A DNA stretch of 42,843 nt from Nitrospiraceae bacterium (GCA_003599425.1 QZKC01000001.1:1-42843), one strand, 5' to 3'. Positions 24,028 through 31,893 are shown, numbered from the stretch's first letter. Program-made: numbers and translations. Notes: a model not told the origin generated them from the letters alone.

Positions 24028-25311
24028 ATGGGAACGGGAAGACGTGTGTTTGAGTTCCTGAAGATGGCGTCAATCGCGCACGCCAGATGGGACTATGAGG
24101 TCTCAATGAGTATTTTGAAGAAGAGAAAGAAAATGTGGATGCTTTTTGTCATGCTGCTGCCCATACTTGCGGTGGCGCTGGTTGAGGCAGGCGATATGCT
24201 CGGAAGCAAGACAGCATACGCACCGGCATTTTATTCTACCAATATTTTCCTTATATCAATCGCAATTGGTTTATGCGCTGGCCTTATCACGGGGTGCATA
24301 GGCGCGGGCGGAGGTTTTATTATCACGCCTGCATTGATGGCAGCAGGGGTGAAGGGCATACTTGCGGTAGGAACAGACCTGTTCCATATTTTTGCAAAAG
24401 CGATCATGGGGACGGCAGTTCACAAGAAGCTGGGTAATGTATCCGGCAAGCTTGCGATCGCCTTTCTTGTAGGTTCTGCAGGCGGTACGTTCATAGGCGG
24501 CGCTATCAACAAGGGGCTCTATGATTATGACCCGAACCTGAGCGAAACCTTTATCAGCCTTATTTATGCGGTGCTGCTGGGCTTTTTGGGTTTTTACGCG
24601 CTTGCGGACTTCCTCAAATCGAGAAAATCAAATGATACCGGAGATGCCCACGGCGGCTCATCAGGCATGACAAGCCTTTCCTTGAAAGTTCAAAACATAA
24701 ATATCCCGCCTGCGATCAGGTTTGATGAAGACTTCGTTCCGGGCGGAAGAAAGATCTCCGGGGTAATCGTTGCGCTCGGAGGCGTTGTTGTCGGCTTGAT
24801 GGCGGCAATAATGGGCGTTGGCGGCGGCTTTATCACTTTCCCGATGTTCGTGTATGTCTTCGGCGTCTCTTCAATGACCACAGTCGGCACCGATATTTTG
24901 CAGATCATCTTCACAGCAGGACTCGGCGCGATCACTCAGTACGCGATTTACGGATATGTTTTTTATACGCTCGCAATGGGCATGCTTCTCGGCTCACTCA
25001 TAGGCATTCAGGTCGGCGCCCTTACAACAAAGGTCGTAAAAGGCATCCACATCAGGGGGTTCTATGCAGTATCAATCCTGGCAGGTTTCATAAACAGGGC
25101 GGCAACGCTGCCGAAGAAACTTGTAGAACTTGAAGTAATAAACTGGTCCAAGCCGGTAGTTAAGGGCATTGAGACTGCCGGCAATGTAATCTTCTGGGTG
25201 GTTGTTACAATTTTTGCAGCATGGGTAATCGGCAAATTCCTGGCAAATGTGAAGACATTAAGAGGAGAGGAAGACAGTGTCGCTCCTGTTCTCGTAAAGG
25301 AGGAGGCATAA
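24028..25311 (+). CDS. TauE/SafE family membrane transporter (putative sulfite or organosulfonate exporter)
   Basis: 427 residues with about eight membrane helices arranged as two repeats, each carrying the family hallmark: GLITGCIGAGGGFIITPALM...GTDLFHI and AIMGVGGGFITFPMFVY...GTDILQI. A soluble loop of about 60 residues (SRKSNDTGDAHGG onward) joins the halves. An N-terminal cytoplasmic stretch of 35 residues, MGTGRRVFEFLKMASIAHAR, precedes the first helix, as seen in the form found in sulfate reducers. The family exports sulfite, sulfoacetate or similar anions; the substrate here is unknown. AAAGGAGG lies at ideal spacing. The following gene starts two bases after its stop and encodes a family-typical companion. 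Confidence 0.88.
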   Translation: MGTGRRVFEFLKMASIAHARWDYEVSMSILKKRKKMWMLFVMLLPILAVALVEAGDMLGSKTAYAPAFYSTNIFLISIAIGLCAGLITGCIGAGGGFIITPALMAAGVKGILAVGTDLFHIFAKAIMGTAVHKKLGNVSGKLAIAFLVGSAGGTFIGGAINKGLYDYDPNLSETFISLIYAVLLGFLGFYALADFLKSRKSNDTGDAHGGSSGMTSLSLKVQNINIPPAIRFDEDFVPGGRKISGVIVALGGVVVGLMAAIMGVGGGFITFPMFVYVFGVSSMTTVGTDILQIIFTAGLGAITQYAIYGYVFYTLAMGMLLGSLIGIQVGALTTKVVKGIHIRGFYAVSILAGFINRAATLPKKLVELEVINWSKPVVKGIETAGNVIFWVVVTIFAAWVIGKFLANVKTLRGEEDSVAPVLVKEEA

Positions 25312-25312
25312 C

Positions 25313-25713
25313 ATGTTAGTGAGAAATAAAAAAATGTTCAGTATCGGCGTTGTCTTCGCCATATCGTTCTTTACGGTTCTGGCATTGATCTTCTCGCCTG
25401 TATTTGACGGCAAAAACGGTCTGGTGTTCTCGGATGATATGTTCAATAAACTGTCAAAAGGTTCATCATACTTCATACCGAAGGTAGCCAGGCTGAAGCA
25501 AAGGTAATTGACGATGTGAATAAAAAGGCTGTGGAGCCCGGCTATAATTTCTACAAAATAGACGCCAATAAGGTCGCAGACCATGCCGGAATGATGTCGG
25601 GGCTGCTGATTTTCTACGTCGCCTATACTATGTGGTGGGGCTATGCTATCTTCTACATCTTTGACGGACTCGGCCTGAGCATGAAAAAGGCAAAAGTGAA
25701 AAAAGAGGCTTAA
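25313..25713 (+). pseudogene. TauE-companion membrane protein, broken by a frame change and probable internal deletion
   Basis: Two ORFs in different frames cover this stretch. The first (25313-25507) gives MLVRNKKMFSIGVVFAISFF and then FSDDMFNKLSKGSSYFIPKV, a membrane anchor and start of a periplasmic part. The second frame, open from about 25449, gives EAKVIDDVNKKAVEPGYNFY, KVADHAG and a second membrane helix ending GLGLSMKKAK. From memory, the equivalent gene beside TauE in sulfate reducers and Nitrospirota encodes both ends in one protein of about 200 residues with a periplasmic domain between. Here the frame changes by one base near 25490 and most of the middle is absent. The second piece could start at GTG 25516 but has no ribosome site. 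Confidence 0.6.
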
Positions 25714-25749
25714 GGGTGCTTGCTTTAAAGAGAGACCTTTATGATATTC

Positions 25750-25778
25750 ACAGGGGCGGGTTTGAAACCCGCCCCTGT
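25750..25778 (+). terminator. GC-rich hairpin, terminator of the stress/TauE operon
   Basis: A 13-bp stem, ACAGGGGCGGGTT (25750-25762) with its exact complement at 25766-25778 and a 3-base loop, followed by the moderately T-rich CTTATCTTATT. It lies 37 bases after the companion gene. Confidence 0.75.
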
Positions 25779-25801
25779 CTTATCTTATTGAGTAACATCC
25801 C

Positions 25802-26659
25802 TTGGGAAGATACAGAAAGATCCTTGTAGCTGCAGACGGCTCGGAATCAAGCAAGAATGCATTCCGGCAGGCCTGCAAAATTGTGCGTGATGAAAAAAGC
25901 TGGATAACTGTCGTTACCGCTATCCCTGTATACCACGATCAGTTCGAGGTGCTGAGTACACGCGAAAAGGTCACTTCGCGCCTGAAGGGCGAGGGAGAAA
26001 AGATTTTGTCCGCGATAAAAGAGATAGCAGATGAAGAGGACATTTTTATAAGGACACAGGTCGAGGAAGGCGCGCCATTTGACACCATCATAGATATTGC
26101 GGAAGAAGGGAATTATGACCTGATAGTCATGGGCAGGCATGGGATGAGCCGTCTCGATAAAACCCTTGTGGGAAGCGTTACCTCACGGGTCATAGGACAC
26201 AGCCAAAGAGATATCCTCGTTATCCCGCCGGCCTCTTCTGTTGCATGGGGCAGAATAATGCTCCCGACCGACGGTTCACGATACAGCTTAAATGCCGCTG
26301 AAAGGGCAATCGACCTCGCGAAGTCCTATGGTGGCGATCTGTTTATTGTATCAGTTATAGATGTGACTGAAGAGCTCTACACAGAATCGCCTGGCACAGT
26401 TGAACAGCTCATAAGGAAGGCAAAGAATTTTGTAGAAGACCTGAAAAAGCGGGCCGAATCAAACAGCGTAAAAGCAGAAGCACTGGTCAGAGAAGGAGAG
26501 ACATATGAGATCATCACCGCTCTGGCAACAGAGCGCAACTGTGATGTAATTGTCATGGGCAGCCATGGAAGGACCGGGATCAAGCGCCTCCTTATGGGGA
26601 GCACTGCCGAAAAAGTTATAGGATATGCCTCGTGTCCCATTCTCATAGCAAAATCCTGA
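25802..26659 (+). CDS. Tandem universal stress protein (two USP domains)
   Basis: 285 residues made of two complete USP domains: 1-142 (KILVAADGSESS ... GRHGMSRLDKTLVGSVTSRVI ... ILVIP) and 146-285 (RIMLPTDGSRYS ... GSHGRTGIKRLLMGSTAEKVI ... ILIAK). Both keep the G-2x-G-9x-G(S/T) nucleotide-binding motif, unlike the single-domain USP upstream. The only possible start is TTG at 25802, because a stop codon lies a few codons upstream; no clear ribosome site is present. It follows the operon terminator by 23 bases, so it may depend on read-through or a weak promoter of its own. Confidence 0.9.
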   Translation: MGRYRKILVAADGSESSKNAFRQACKIVRDEKSWITVVTAIPVYHDQFEVLSTREKVTSRLKGEGEKILSAIKEIADEEDIFIRTQVEEGAPFDTIIDIAEEGNYDLIVMGRHGMSRLDKTLVGSVTSRVIGHSQRDILVIPPASSVAWGRIMLPTDGSRYSLNAAERAIDLAKSYGGDLFIVSVIDVTEELYTESPGTVEQLIRKAKNFVEDLKKRAESNSVKAEALVREGETYEIITALATERNCDVIVMGSHGRTGIKRLLMGSTAEKVIGYASCPILIAKS

Positions 26660-26769
26660 TCCCGATTTCTGTAGCGCGGGAATGAACCTTTCTGCGGCTT
26701 GCAGCAGGACATTTAACTGGCTATCAGAAGAACAATTGTGAGAGATCAACTTTTCCGGGAGGAGCACTA

Positions 26770-26970
26770 TTGGTGAAAAAGAAGTTCTCTAATTTCAGTC
26801 TCACCGTGCTGCTCTCATTCCTCGGTGAAAGATTTTTCAAGATCAGATCCCTGCAGGTTCTCGTAAGCGGGGTAATGTTATCGCTTTTTGGGATGATCCT
26901 CCTGCTCGGATGGCTCTATTCCCAGGAAGTGAAAGACATTGTTACCAGGGATTTCAAATACAGTGGCTGA
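26770..26970 (+). CDS. Short membrane protein, possible N-terminal stub of a sensor kinase
   Basis: 66 residues with one strong membrane helix (VLVSGVMLSLFGMILLLGWLY, about 31-51) after a basic amphipathic start, then EVKDIVTRDFKYSG and a stop. GGGAGGAG supports a start at TTG 26770 or GTG 26773. The segment looks like the first helix and the beginning of the extracytoplasmic sensor of a membrane kinase whose remainder is missing; a response regulator follows 80 bases later. This reading is inference; it may be a genuine small protein. Confidence 0.5.
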   Translation: MVKKKFSNFSLTVLLSFLGERFFKIRSLQVLVSGVMLSLFGMILLLGWLYSQEVKDIVTRDFKYSG

Positions 26971-27051
26971 CAGCAATGAACAAAGCTTATTGTAAGGCTA
27001 TGATCTTTTAATGTTCACTGTCTGGCACTTATAAAAAACAAGGGAGGGAAT

Positions 27052-27480
27052 ATGCCCGGAAAATTACTGATAGTTGATGATGAGCCAGACATGCTGAAGC
27101 TATTGAGCATGATCATAAAGGAGAAAACACAGCATGAAGCGGTAACGACCAATACTCCTCTTGAAGCCCTTGAGCTCGCACGGCAGGGTGGATTTGACCT
27201 CGTGATCGCTGATCTGAAAATGCCGGGCATTGACGGTATTGAGCTCCTTGATGCCATCAGGCAAACAGACAAGGATATCCCTGTGATCATCATAACCGCA
27301 TTCGGCACGGTCGAGTCAGCAATAGAGACCATGGGAAAAGGGGGATTTGATTTCATCACAAAGCCGTTCAAGAAAGAGCAGATACTTTTTACGATCGACA
27401 AGGCTCTGAAATGGTCTGAAATGCAGAAAGAAAACAAACTCCTGAAGGAACAACTGAAAAATAACAGGCCTGTAACATAA
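27052..27480 (+). CDS. Single-domain response regulator (CheY-like receiver)
   Basis: 142 residues: a complete receiver domain with the acidic pair Asp9-Asp10, acceptor Asp54 in VIADLKMPG, Thr82 in IITAFGT and Lys104 in ITKPFK, then a 25-residue charged helix (MQKENKLLKEQLKNN) instead of an output domain. AGGGAGGG precedes the ATG. It probably works as a phosphorelay intermediate or by protein contact. It is a close paralogue of the degenerate receiver at 27697. Confidence 0.9.
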   Translation: MPGKLLIVDDEPDMLKLLSMIIKEKTQHEAVTTNTPLEALELARQGGFDLVIADLKMPGIDGIELLDAIRQTDKDIPVIIITAFGTVESAIETMGKGGFDFITKPFKKEQILFTIDKALKWSEMQKENKLLKEQLKNNRPVT

Positions 27481-27576
27481 CCCACATCACTCATAAATTT
27501 TCATCTTCTTATCTTCTCAGTGTGTTCTGTAGTTCTTCAAATTTTTTTCCTGAATTAAGAGCAGGCTGTTCACGCC

Positions 27577-27593
27577 TGTTCATATCTGGAACA
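27577..27593. promoter_or_regulatory. TGTTC-N7-GAACA palindrome, candidate activator site
   Basis: TGTTC (27577-27581) and GAACA (27589-27593) form an inverted repeat with a 7-base spacer; an extra TGTTC lies at 27567-27571. The site lies about 55-70 bases upstream of the sigma-54-type promoter at 27646, consistent with an upstream activator site. Confidence 0.45.
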
Positions 27594-27645
27594 ACAATTT
27601 AAATCCTCAATTATAGCTATTCCATTATTTCAAGAGGTTATATCT

Positions 27646-27660
27646 TGGCACGTCTTTTGA
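27646..27660 (+). promoter_or_regulatory. sigma-54-type promoter for the degenerate receiver gene
   Basis: TGGCACG (27646-27652), four bases, TTGA (27657-27660). The GG and G of the -24 and -12 boxes keep the exact ten-base spacing; the -12 C is A, the same deviation as at 23229. The gene starts at 27697 after a GAAGGAG ribosome site. Confidence 0.6.
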
Positions 27661-27696
27661 GTAAATACAGATACAATTTCAATAGAAGGAGTCGAT

Positions 27697-28146
27697 ATGA
27701 CAGAGAGGATATTGATCATAGACAACGACCCGGAGATGTTAAATCTTCTGAACATTCTTGTCAGTGAAGAGACATCGTATGAACCGGTTATAACGAATAA
27801 TCCTTTTGAAGCGGTTGAGATCATAAGGGGAGGTGGCATTGCCCTCGTTATAACCAAACTCAAGATGCCCGGGCTTGACGGAATTCAGATACTTCAGGAG
27901 ACCAAGAGAGCGGATGAGGATATTCAGGTCATTATTATAAGCAAATACAGCACATTTGAGGCTGCCAGGGAGTTAATGAATAACGACGGATTCGATCTGC
28001 TCGAGATACCGTTCAAAAAAGAGCAGATGCTGCTGGCTATTAATAAAAGCATGAACTGGCGAAAACTGCATAAGGATTACAGGGAACTGAAAGAATGTTT
28101 TAAAGGCTCGAAATCCAGGCCTTCAGCAGTCTCCGGCGCCGTTTAA
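27697..28146 (+). CDS. Degenerate receiver (pseudo-receiver) protein lacking the phosphoacceptor
   Basis: 149 residues aligned end to end with the receiver at 27052. The acceptor Asp54 is Lys (VITKLKMPG), the conserved Lys104 is Ile (LEIPFKK), Thr82 is Ser followed by Lys (IISKYS), and the acidic pair reads Asp9-Asn10-Asp11. The hydrophobic core and the PFKKEQ helix are retained, so the fold should persist while aspartyl phosphorylation should not. A basic and Ser/Pro-rich tail replaces an output domain. It has its own sigma-54-type promoter and a palindrome upstream, so expression is controlled separately from its intact paralogue. It may act as a constitutively shaped partner or competitor; that is inference. 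Confidence 0.88.
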   Translation: MTERILIIDNDPEMLNLLNILVSEETSYEPVITNNPFEAVEIIRGGGIALVITKLKMPGLDGIQILQETKRADEDIQVIIISKYSTFEAARELMNNDGFDLLEIPFKKEQMLLAINKSMNWRKLHKDYRELKECFKGSKSRPSAVSGAV

Positions 28147-28169
28147 TTAACTTTCCTGACGACTGCACT

Positions 28170-30836
28170 TCATCTCAGTTTCACATGGTCCCTGACAAAG
28201 TCTTCGATGAACATATCAGTGACAGCATCGTTATACATGACCATGTCGAGCTGTTTTGTGTAAGCCGTAAGTTTGCCCATTATCGTTAACCTTTCTTCAA
28301 TGGCGGACAGGTTGAACTTGGTAAGCATAGCGTTGATCACGTCGCCTGTGACCTTAACCCTGAAATCAAGTTTTTTGATGATCTCGGTTATCAGCCTGAC
28401 CCTTCTCAATCTCCTCTCTGTGGCCGCTCCCCCTCCCTTGAAGAAAAATTTTATGTAGTTGTCATTCAGGTTGTCTCCGGCGTAAGCCTCAACCAGCGAG
28501 AAGTGATACCCAAGCCTTATGCTGAAATTCATATAGTTTTGCGATATGATCGCATAGCTCCTGCCGCCCATTTTAAGGAGTTCTTCTTCCTGCGTAGCCG
28601 CGGTATTTGCGATCATGCCGAAAAAACCTTTGGCGTCCACAGGCCTCGGTTCAGGCCATCTCATATTCATCATCCCTTTCAGGAAAGCTGAAAAGGGCAC
28701 GGAGGTTATGTCTTCCGGCGCAGCCTTTTTCAGGTCATGCTTTCTGATGCCGCCGTCAATATTCAGGAGGCGGGCGTCCATCGGAATGCCGGCTTTTAAA
28801 ATAACTGTTTGTTCTCCAAGCCTCTTTGCGTTGCCTGTCTCAGCAAAGGCGACAAGGGACAGAAGATCTTCAAGGCTTTCGATATGCTCTCCCTCCCTGG
28901 TTCTGAATATCTCGGCCATCGCCATTTCATGTGTGAATCTTGTTATGTCATGAAATGTCTCGCAAAGTTCGGGTTTGAAGTTTTCCCTGTCAGGGTCGAT
29001 CAGATTCAGAGGGACAATTATCTTCAGTACCTTTTCCAGTGTTTGCAGCAGATGAGTGTCCCTGAAAGTTGAACGAGGGATGTTTAAGGTCAGATTGACG
29101 AGCTCTTCGACCCTACCTTCATAGATGTTGCAGTTAAAAGCATCAACCGTCAGTTCCTGCCCGTCTCTGATAATGCGTGTAGCGTTCTCTGTATCAAGGA
29201 TAGTCGGCACCTGGTATTCCCTCGAAAGCGACGCCATGTGCCCTGTGGCGCTGCCCACATCGGTGATGATCGCGGAAGCCTTGTTCATCACGGTCACGAA
29301 TTTCGGTGAAGTATGCCTTGCCACGAGCACCGCGCCTTCAGGGAAATGCTCAAGGTCATCGTGCTCTTTCAGTATAAATGCCTTTCCGCAGCCTATGCCC
29401 TTGCATGCGATGACACCTTTGTCGATCAGTATATTGTATTTTTCGATCCTCCTTGGAACAGTCAGTGTTGAGCTTTCAACTTTCAGCATTCTTAACGGCC
29501 TGCTCTGCAATATACAGATCTGATCGTCGTGGCCTATGGCCCATTCAATGTCCTGCGGACTGCCGTAATGCTTTTCCAGCGCCGCTGCATATCTAAAGAG
29601 CACGCTTATCTGCTCATCCGTCAGGGACGGCCTGTTCCTGAGCTCATCAGGGACCCTGACATCTTTAACGTCTCCTTCGGGGGTGCAAATGTCCATATTC
29701 TGCTGTTCGGGAATTTGTCTCTCCGCAATAACTCCGGTGTCCCGCGCCAGAGAATAGAAGTTCGGCATTTCCGTTCCATCAACAACTGAAGTTCCAAGTC
29801 CCCATACGGCATTGATGAGCATGAGCCCGCTTTCAGGATTGTTGGGGTCTTTTGTATATATGACACCTCCTGACTTTGCGTCAATCATCTTCAGAACACC
29901 GACAGACATCACCATGTCCTCTTCCGAGAATCCATTTGTCTTATAGTAAAAAATTGCGCGTGGGGTAAAGAGGCTTGCAACCACATCCTTGTATTTTTGA
30001 AGGATCAAATTTTCCGGCACATTGAGAAACGTGGAATACTGGCCCGCGAAACTGAATTCCCCGTCCTCACGAATAGCGCTGCTCCGGACAGAGACCTTTA
30101 AAGTTGAATGTTGAATGTTGAATGTTGAATAGTTGGATTCCCTCACTTTAGCGTTCAACCCTTCAACCTTCAACCTTTCAACCGCCATGTTAATAGCTTT
30201 CTGCAAATCCTCCGGCACCTCAGCCCCGGCCACTATGAGTTGTATCTCCCTGCTTATCTCATTAAGCGCTTCCATGTTTTCTATGTTCGCTTCCGAGAGA
30301 TAACTGTTCATCCTGTCGGACAGCCTGTTGTGTTCTACAAATCTTTTGAAGGCATACGCACTGATAGAGAAACCGTCAGGAGCTGGAAGGCTGAGACGGT
30401 TTTTGATCTCTCCCAGATGTGCCATCTTGCCGCCGCTGATACTGATCATTTCCATGTTAAGGTTTTCGATGGGAATGACCAGTTCGCTGACCGGTATCAA
30501 CCGTTTGTGTGATAAAGTCTTTTGAACTTTATCGTTAATGTCTTCATGTCGCTTATATAATATCTGATACTTTTTTTCTGAAAGCTCGTTTATGTATTCA
30601 ATAATCTTAAAGACACCGTCATCGATCGCTTTCACGGTTGCATTGATATATTGTCTGTCAAAGAGATATTCACCGGAAAGTTTTTCCTCCATGTCCGCCA
30701 TAAGTTCCAGGACATTATTGTTTTCCCTGAGCAGGTTCTGGAAGGTAACGTATTTCCGCTTCAGCGCTTCCTGAAGGCTGCCCTCCTGAACTTCATCTCT
30801 CTTCAACTTTCTGAACGCCTTGAAGAAATTTCTCAT
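28170..30836 (-). CDS. PEP synthase-like protein (pyruvate/PEP-binding domain plus swivelling His domain) with atypical ends
   Basis: 888 residues. Residues 1-110 are helical and charged. Residues about 128-465 are a PPDK_N/PEP-synthase ATP-grasp domain (SGGKMAHLGEI, VSVRSSAIREDGEFSFAGQYSTFLNV, GGVIYTKDP, QDIEWAI, CILQSRPL). The swivelling phosphohistidine domain follows (about 480-590) with ITDVGSATGHMASLSREYQVP, where His533 is the expected phosphate carrier. The C-terminal 300 residues do not show the PEP/pyruvate TIM barrel of true PEP synthases and are unrecognised. Such shortened forms may phosphorylate another substrate. A repeat-derived insertion occupies residues 221-245 and a smaller one about 450-459. 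The mRNA is predicted to be leaderless (TATAAT at 30842-30847 on this strand). Confidence 0.82.
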   Translation of the reverse strand: MRNFFKAFRKLKRDEVQEGSLQEALKRKYVTFQNLLRENNNVLELMADMEEKLSGEYLFDRQYINATVKAIDDGVFKIIEYINELSEKKYQILYKRHEDINDKVQKTLSHKRLIPVSELVIPIENLNMEMISISGGKMAHLGEIKNRLSLPAPDGFSISAYAFKRFVEHNRLSDRMNSYLSEANIENMEALNEISREIQLIVAGAEVPEDLQKAINMAVERLKVEGLNAKVRESNYSTFNIQHSTLKVSVRSSAIREDGEFSFAGQYSTFLNVPENLILQKYKDVVASLFTPRAIFYYKTNGFSEEDMVMSVGVLKMIDAKSGGVIYTKDPNNPESGLMLINAVWGLGTSVVDGTEMPNFYSLARDTGVIAERQIPEQQNMDICTPEGDVKDVRVPDELRNRPSLTDEQISVLFRYAAALEKHYGSPQDIEWAIGHDDQICILQSRPLRMLKVESSTLTVPRRIEKYNILIDKGVIACKGIGCGKAFILKEHDDLEHFPEGAVLVARHTSPKFVTVMNKASAIITDVGSATGHMASLSREYQVPTILDTENATRIIRDGQELTVDAFNCNIYEGRVEELVNLTLNIPRSTFRDTHLLQTLEKVLKIIVPLNLIDPDRENFKPELCETFHDITRFTHEMAMAEIFRTREGEHIESLEDLLSLVAFAETGNAKRLGEQTVILKAGIPMDARLLNIDGGIRKHDLKKAAPEDITSVPFSAFLKGMMNMRWPEPRPVDAKGFFGMIANTAATQEEELLKMGGRSYAIISQNYMNFSIRLGYHFSLVEAYAGDNLNDNYIKFFFKGGGAATERRLRRVRLITEIIKKLDFRVKVTGDVINAMLTKFNLSAIEERLTIMGKLTAYTKQLDMVMYNDAVTDMFIEDFVRDHVKLR
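30103..30182. repeat. GTTGAA heptad repeat inside the PEP-synthase-like gene
   Basis: Four perfect tandem GTTGAAT units (30103-30130) are followed 22 bases later by the inverted series of TTCAAC units (30153-30182). It is the same element family that lies between genes at 31.8-35.3 kb. Here it is translated, giving residues 221-245 of the - strand protein, just before the conserved VSVRSSAIRED motif. Confidence 0.85.
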
Positions 30837-30841
30837 GCTTA

Positions 30842-30847
30842 ATTATA
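30842..30847 (-). promoter_or_regulatory. -10 box giving a leaderless start for the PEP-synthase-like gene
   Basis: On the - strand TATAAT ends five bases before the ATG at 30836, in the same TATAATTA context as upstream of 164 and 787. No Shine-Dalgarno sequence is present. The -35 region is unconvincing. Confidence 0.5.
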
Positions 30848-30990
30848 CCCGAAGGATTTTCAATTGCATAAAAACCCTGTTTCAGGTTTTCTAAATCGTT
30901 CTTATAAGTGCTCTCTTTATTTTTCTTTTCCAAATGAGGGATCGACGTATATCAAAAAAGTTTTCTAATAATATTATTAATAAAAACTTC

Positions 30991-31053
30991 TTGACAAGAA
31001 ATTCCAAAGAGTATAACATTATAATCAATTAATTAATAACATTATAATGTTAT
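30991..31053 (+). promoter_or_regulatory. Promoter and palindromic operator of the GntR regulator
   Basis: ATAACATTATAATGTTAT at 31036-31053 is a perfect 18-base palindrome. Its first 13 bases recur at 31013-31025, 23 bases (about two helical turns) upstream. Both copies contain TATAAT, and a TTGACA lies at 30991-30996, so the sites overlap the promoter. The position just before the GntR-family gene at 31065 points to autorepression. Confidence 0.75.
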
Positions 31054-31064
31054 GATAAATTAAA

Positions 31065-31802
31065 ATGGAAAGACCCTTAGATAGAGAAAAATCGCAAAAG
31101 CTATATGTGCAACTCTTTGAATTATTGAGAGGAAAAATAGAGACAGGCGAATGGGCTGTCAGCACTCAAATTCCGACTGAGGAAGAGCTTTGCAAGATAT
31201 ATGATGTAAGCAAAGCCACAGTACGGCTCGCAATATTGGAACTTGTGCGGCAGGGCTATTTAACGAGGCAGCAGGGGAAAGGTACTTTCGTATGCAAAAG
31301 GATAATACCGGAGGGCTTGACTATGTCAACAAGTTTTAAGGAGTTGATGCTTGAAGCAGGCATTGTATTTTCCACCCAAACACTCGCCCAGACCGTGATG
31401 ATGCCTACTGATGACATTGATGTTAAGCTCAACGTTCCTGAAGACAAGCACATCATTTATATAAAGCGTTTGCGCGCGGTTGAAAATGAACCGGTTCTCC
31501 TTCAGGAAGCATATATCCCCTACAACATATGCCCTCAGTTATTAGCAGATGACATTGCCAGCAACTCTCTGTTTGAACTTTTTGAAAAGAAATATGGAAT
31601 AAAAATTACTAAGATAACCGACTTTATTGAACTTGCCTATATCAATAAAGATGAAGGCAAGCTTCTCGATATGAAGGAAGGCTCTCCCGCGTTGCTCCTT
31701 GAGCAGCATTTTTACGCGGGTGAAACTCAAGTGATCTATATGCGAACAATAAAGAGACCTGAGAGGTTCAGGTTTTATATAGAGCTGGAAAGGAAAGGTT
31801 AA
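31065..31802 (+). CDS. GntR/HutC-family transcription regulator with UTRA effector domain
   Basis: 245 residues. Residues 8-77 are a GntR winged helix (KLYVQLFELLRGKIETGEW, TEEELCKIYDVSKATVRLAI, GYLTRQQGKGTFV). Residues about 95-240 are a UTRA ligand-binding domain (YIKRLRAVENEPVLLQEAYIP, ALLLEQHFYAGETQVIYMRT), which in relatives binds a small metabolite such as an organic acid, amino acid derivative or sugar phosphate. No Shine-Dalgarno is present and the TATAAT at 31043-31048 lies 16 bases before the ATG, so the leader is very short. It heads the block of transporter and carbonic-anhydrase genes and is its likely regulator. Confidence 0.93.
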   Translation: MERPLDREKSQKLYVQLFELLRGKIETGEWAVSTQIPTEEELCKIYDVSKATVRLAILELVRQGYLTRQQGKGTFVCKRIIPEGLTMSTSFKELMLEAGIVFSTQTLAQTVMMPTDDIDVKLNVPEDKHIIYIKRLRAVENEPVLLQEAYIPYNICPQLLADDIASNSLFELFEKKYGIKITKITDFIELAYINKDEGKLLDMKEGSPALLLEQHFYAGETQVIYMRTIKRPERFRFYIELERKG

Positions 31803-31803
31803 A

Positions 31804-31876
31804 AAGTTGAAGGTTGAATAGTTGAATGGTTAAAGAATAAATTTTTCAACTTTTCAACTGTTCAACCTTTCAACAG
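31804..31876. repeat. GTTGAA heptad inverted repeat after the GntR gene
   Basis: A series of GTTGAAG/GTTGAAT units (31805-31831) is followed by the complementary TTTCAAC/TTCAAC series (31845-31876), making a long imperfect hairpin. It begins almost at the GntR stop codon and ends before the ribosome site of the CBS gene. Confidence 0.85.
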
Positions 31877-31893
31877 ATTAAAAAGGAGGTTTT

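Noticed and set aside
27023-27039. TGGCAC upstream of the receiver gene at 27052 as a sigma-54 promoter
   Set aside because: The -12 position reads AA instead of GC/GA and the box lies too close to the ribosome site.
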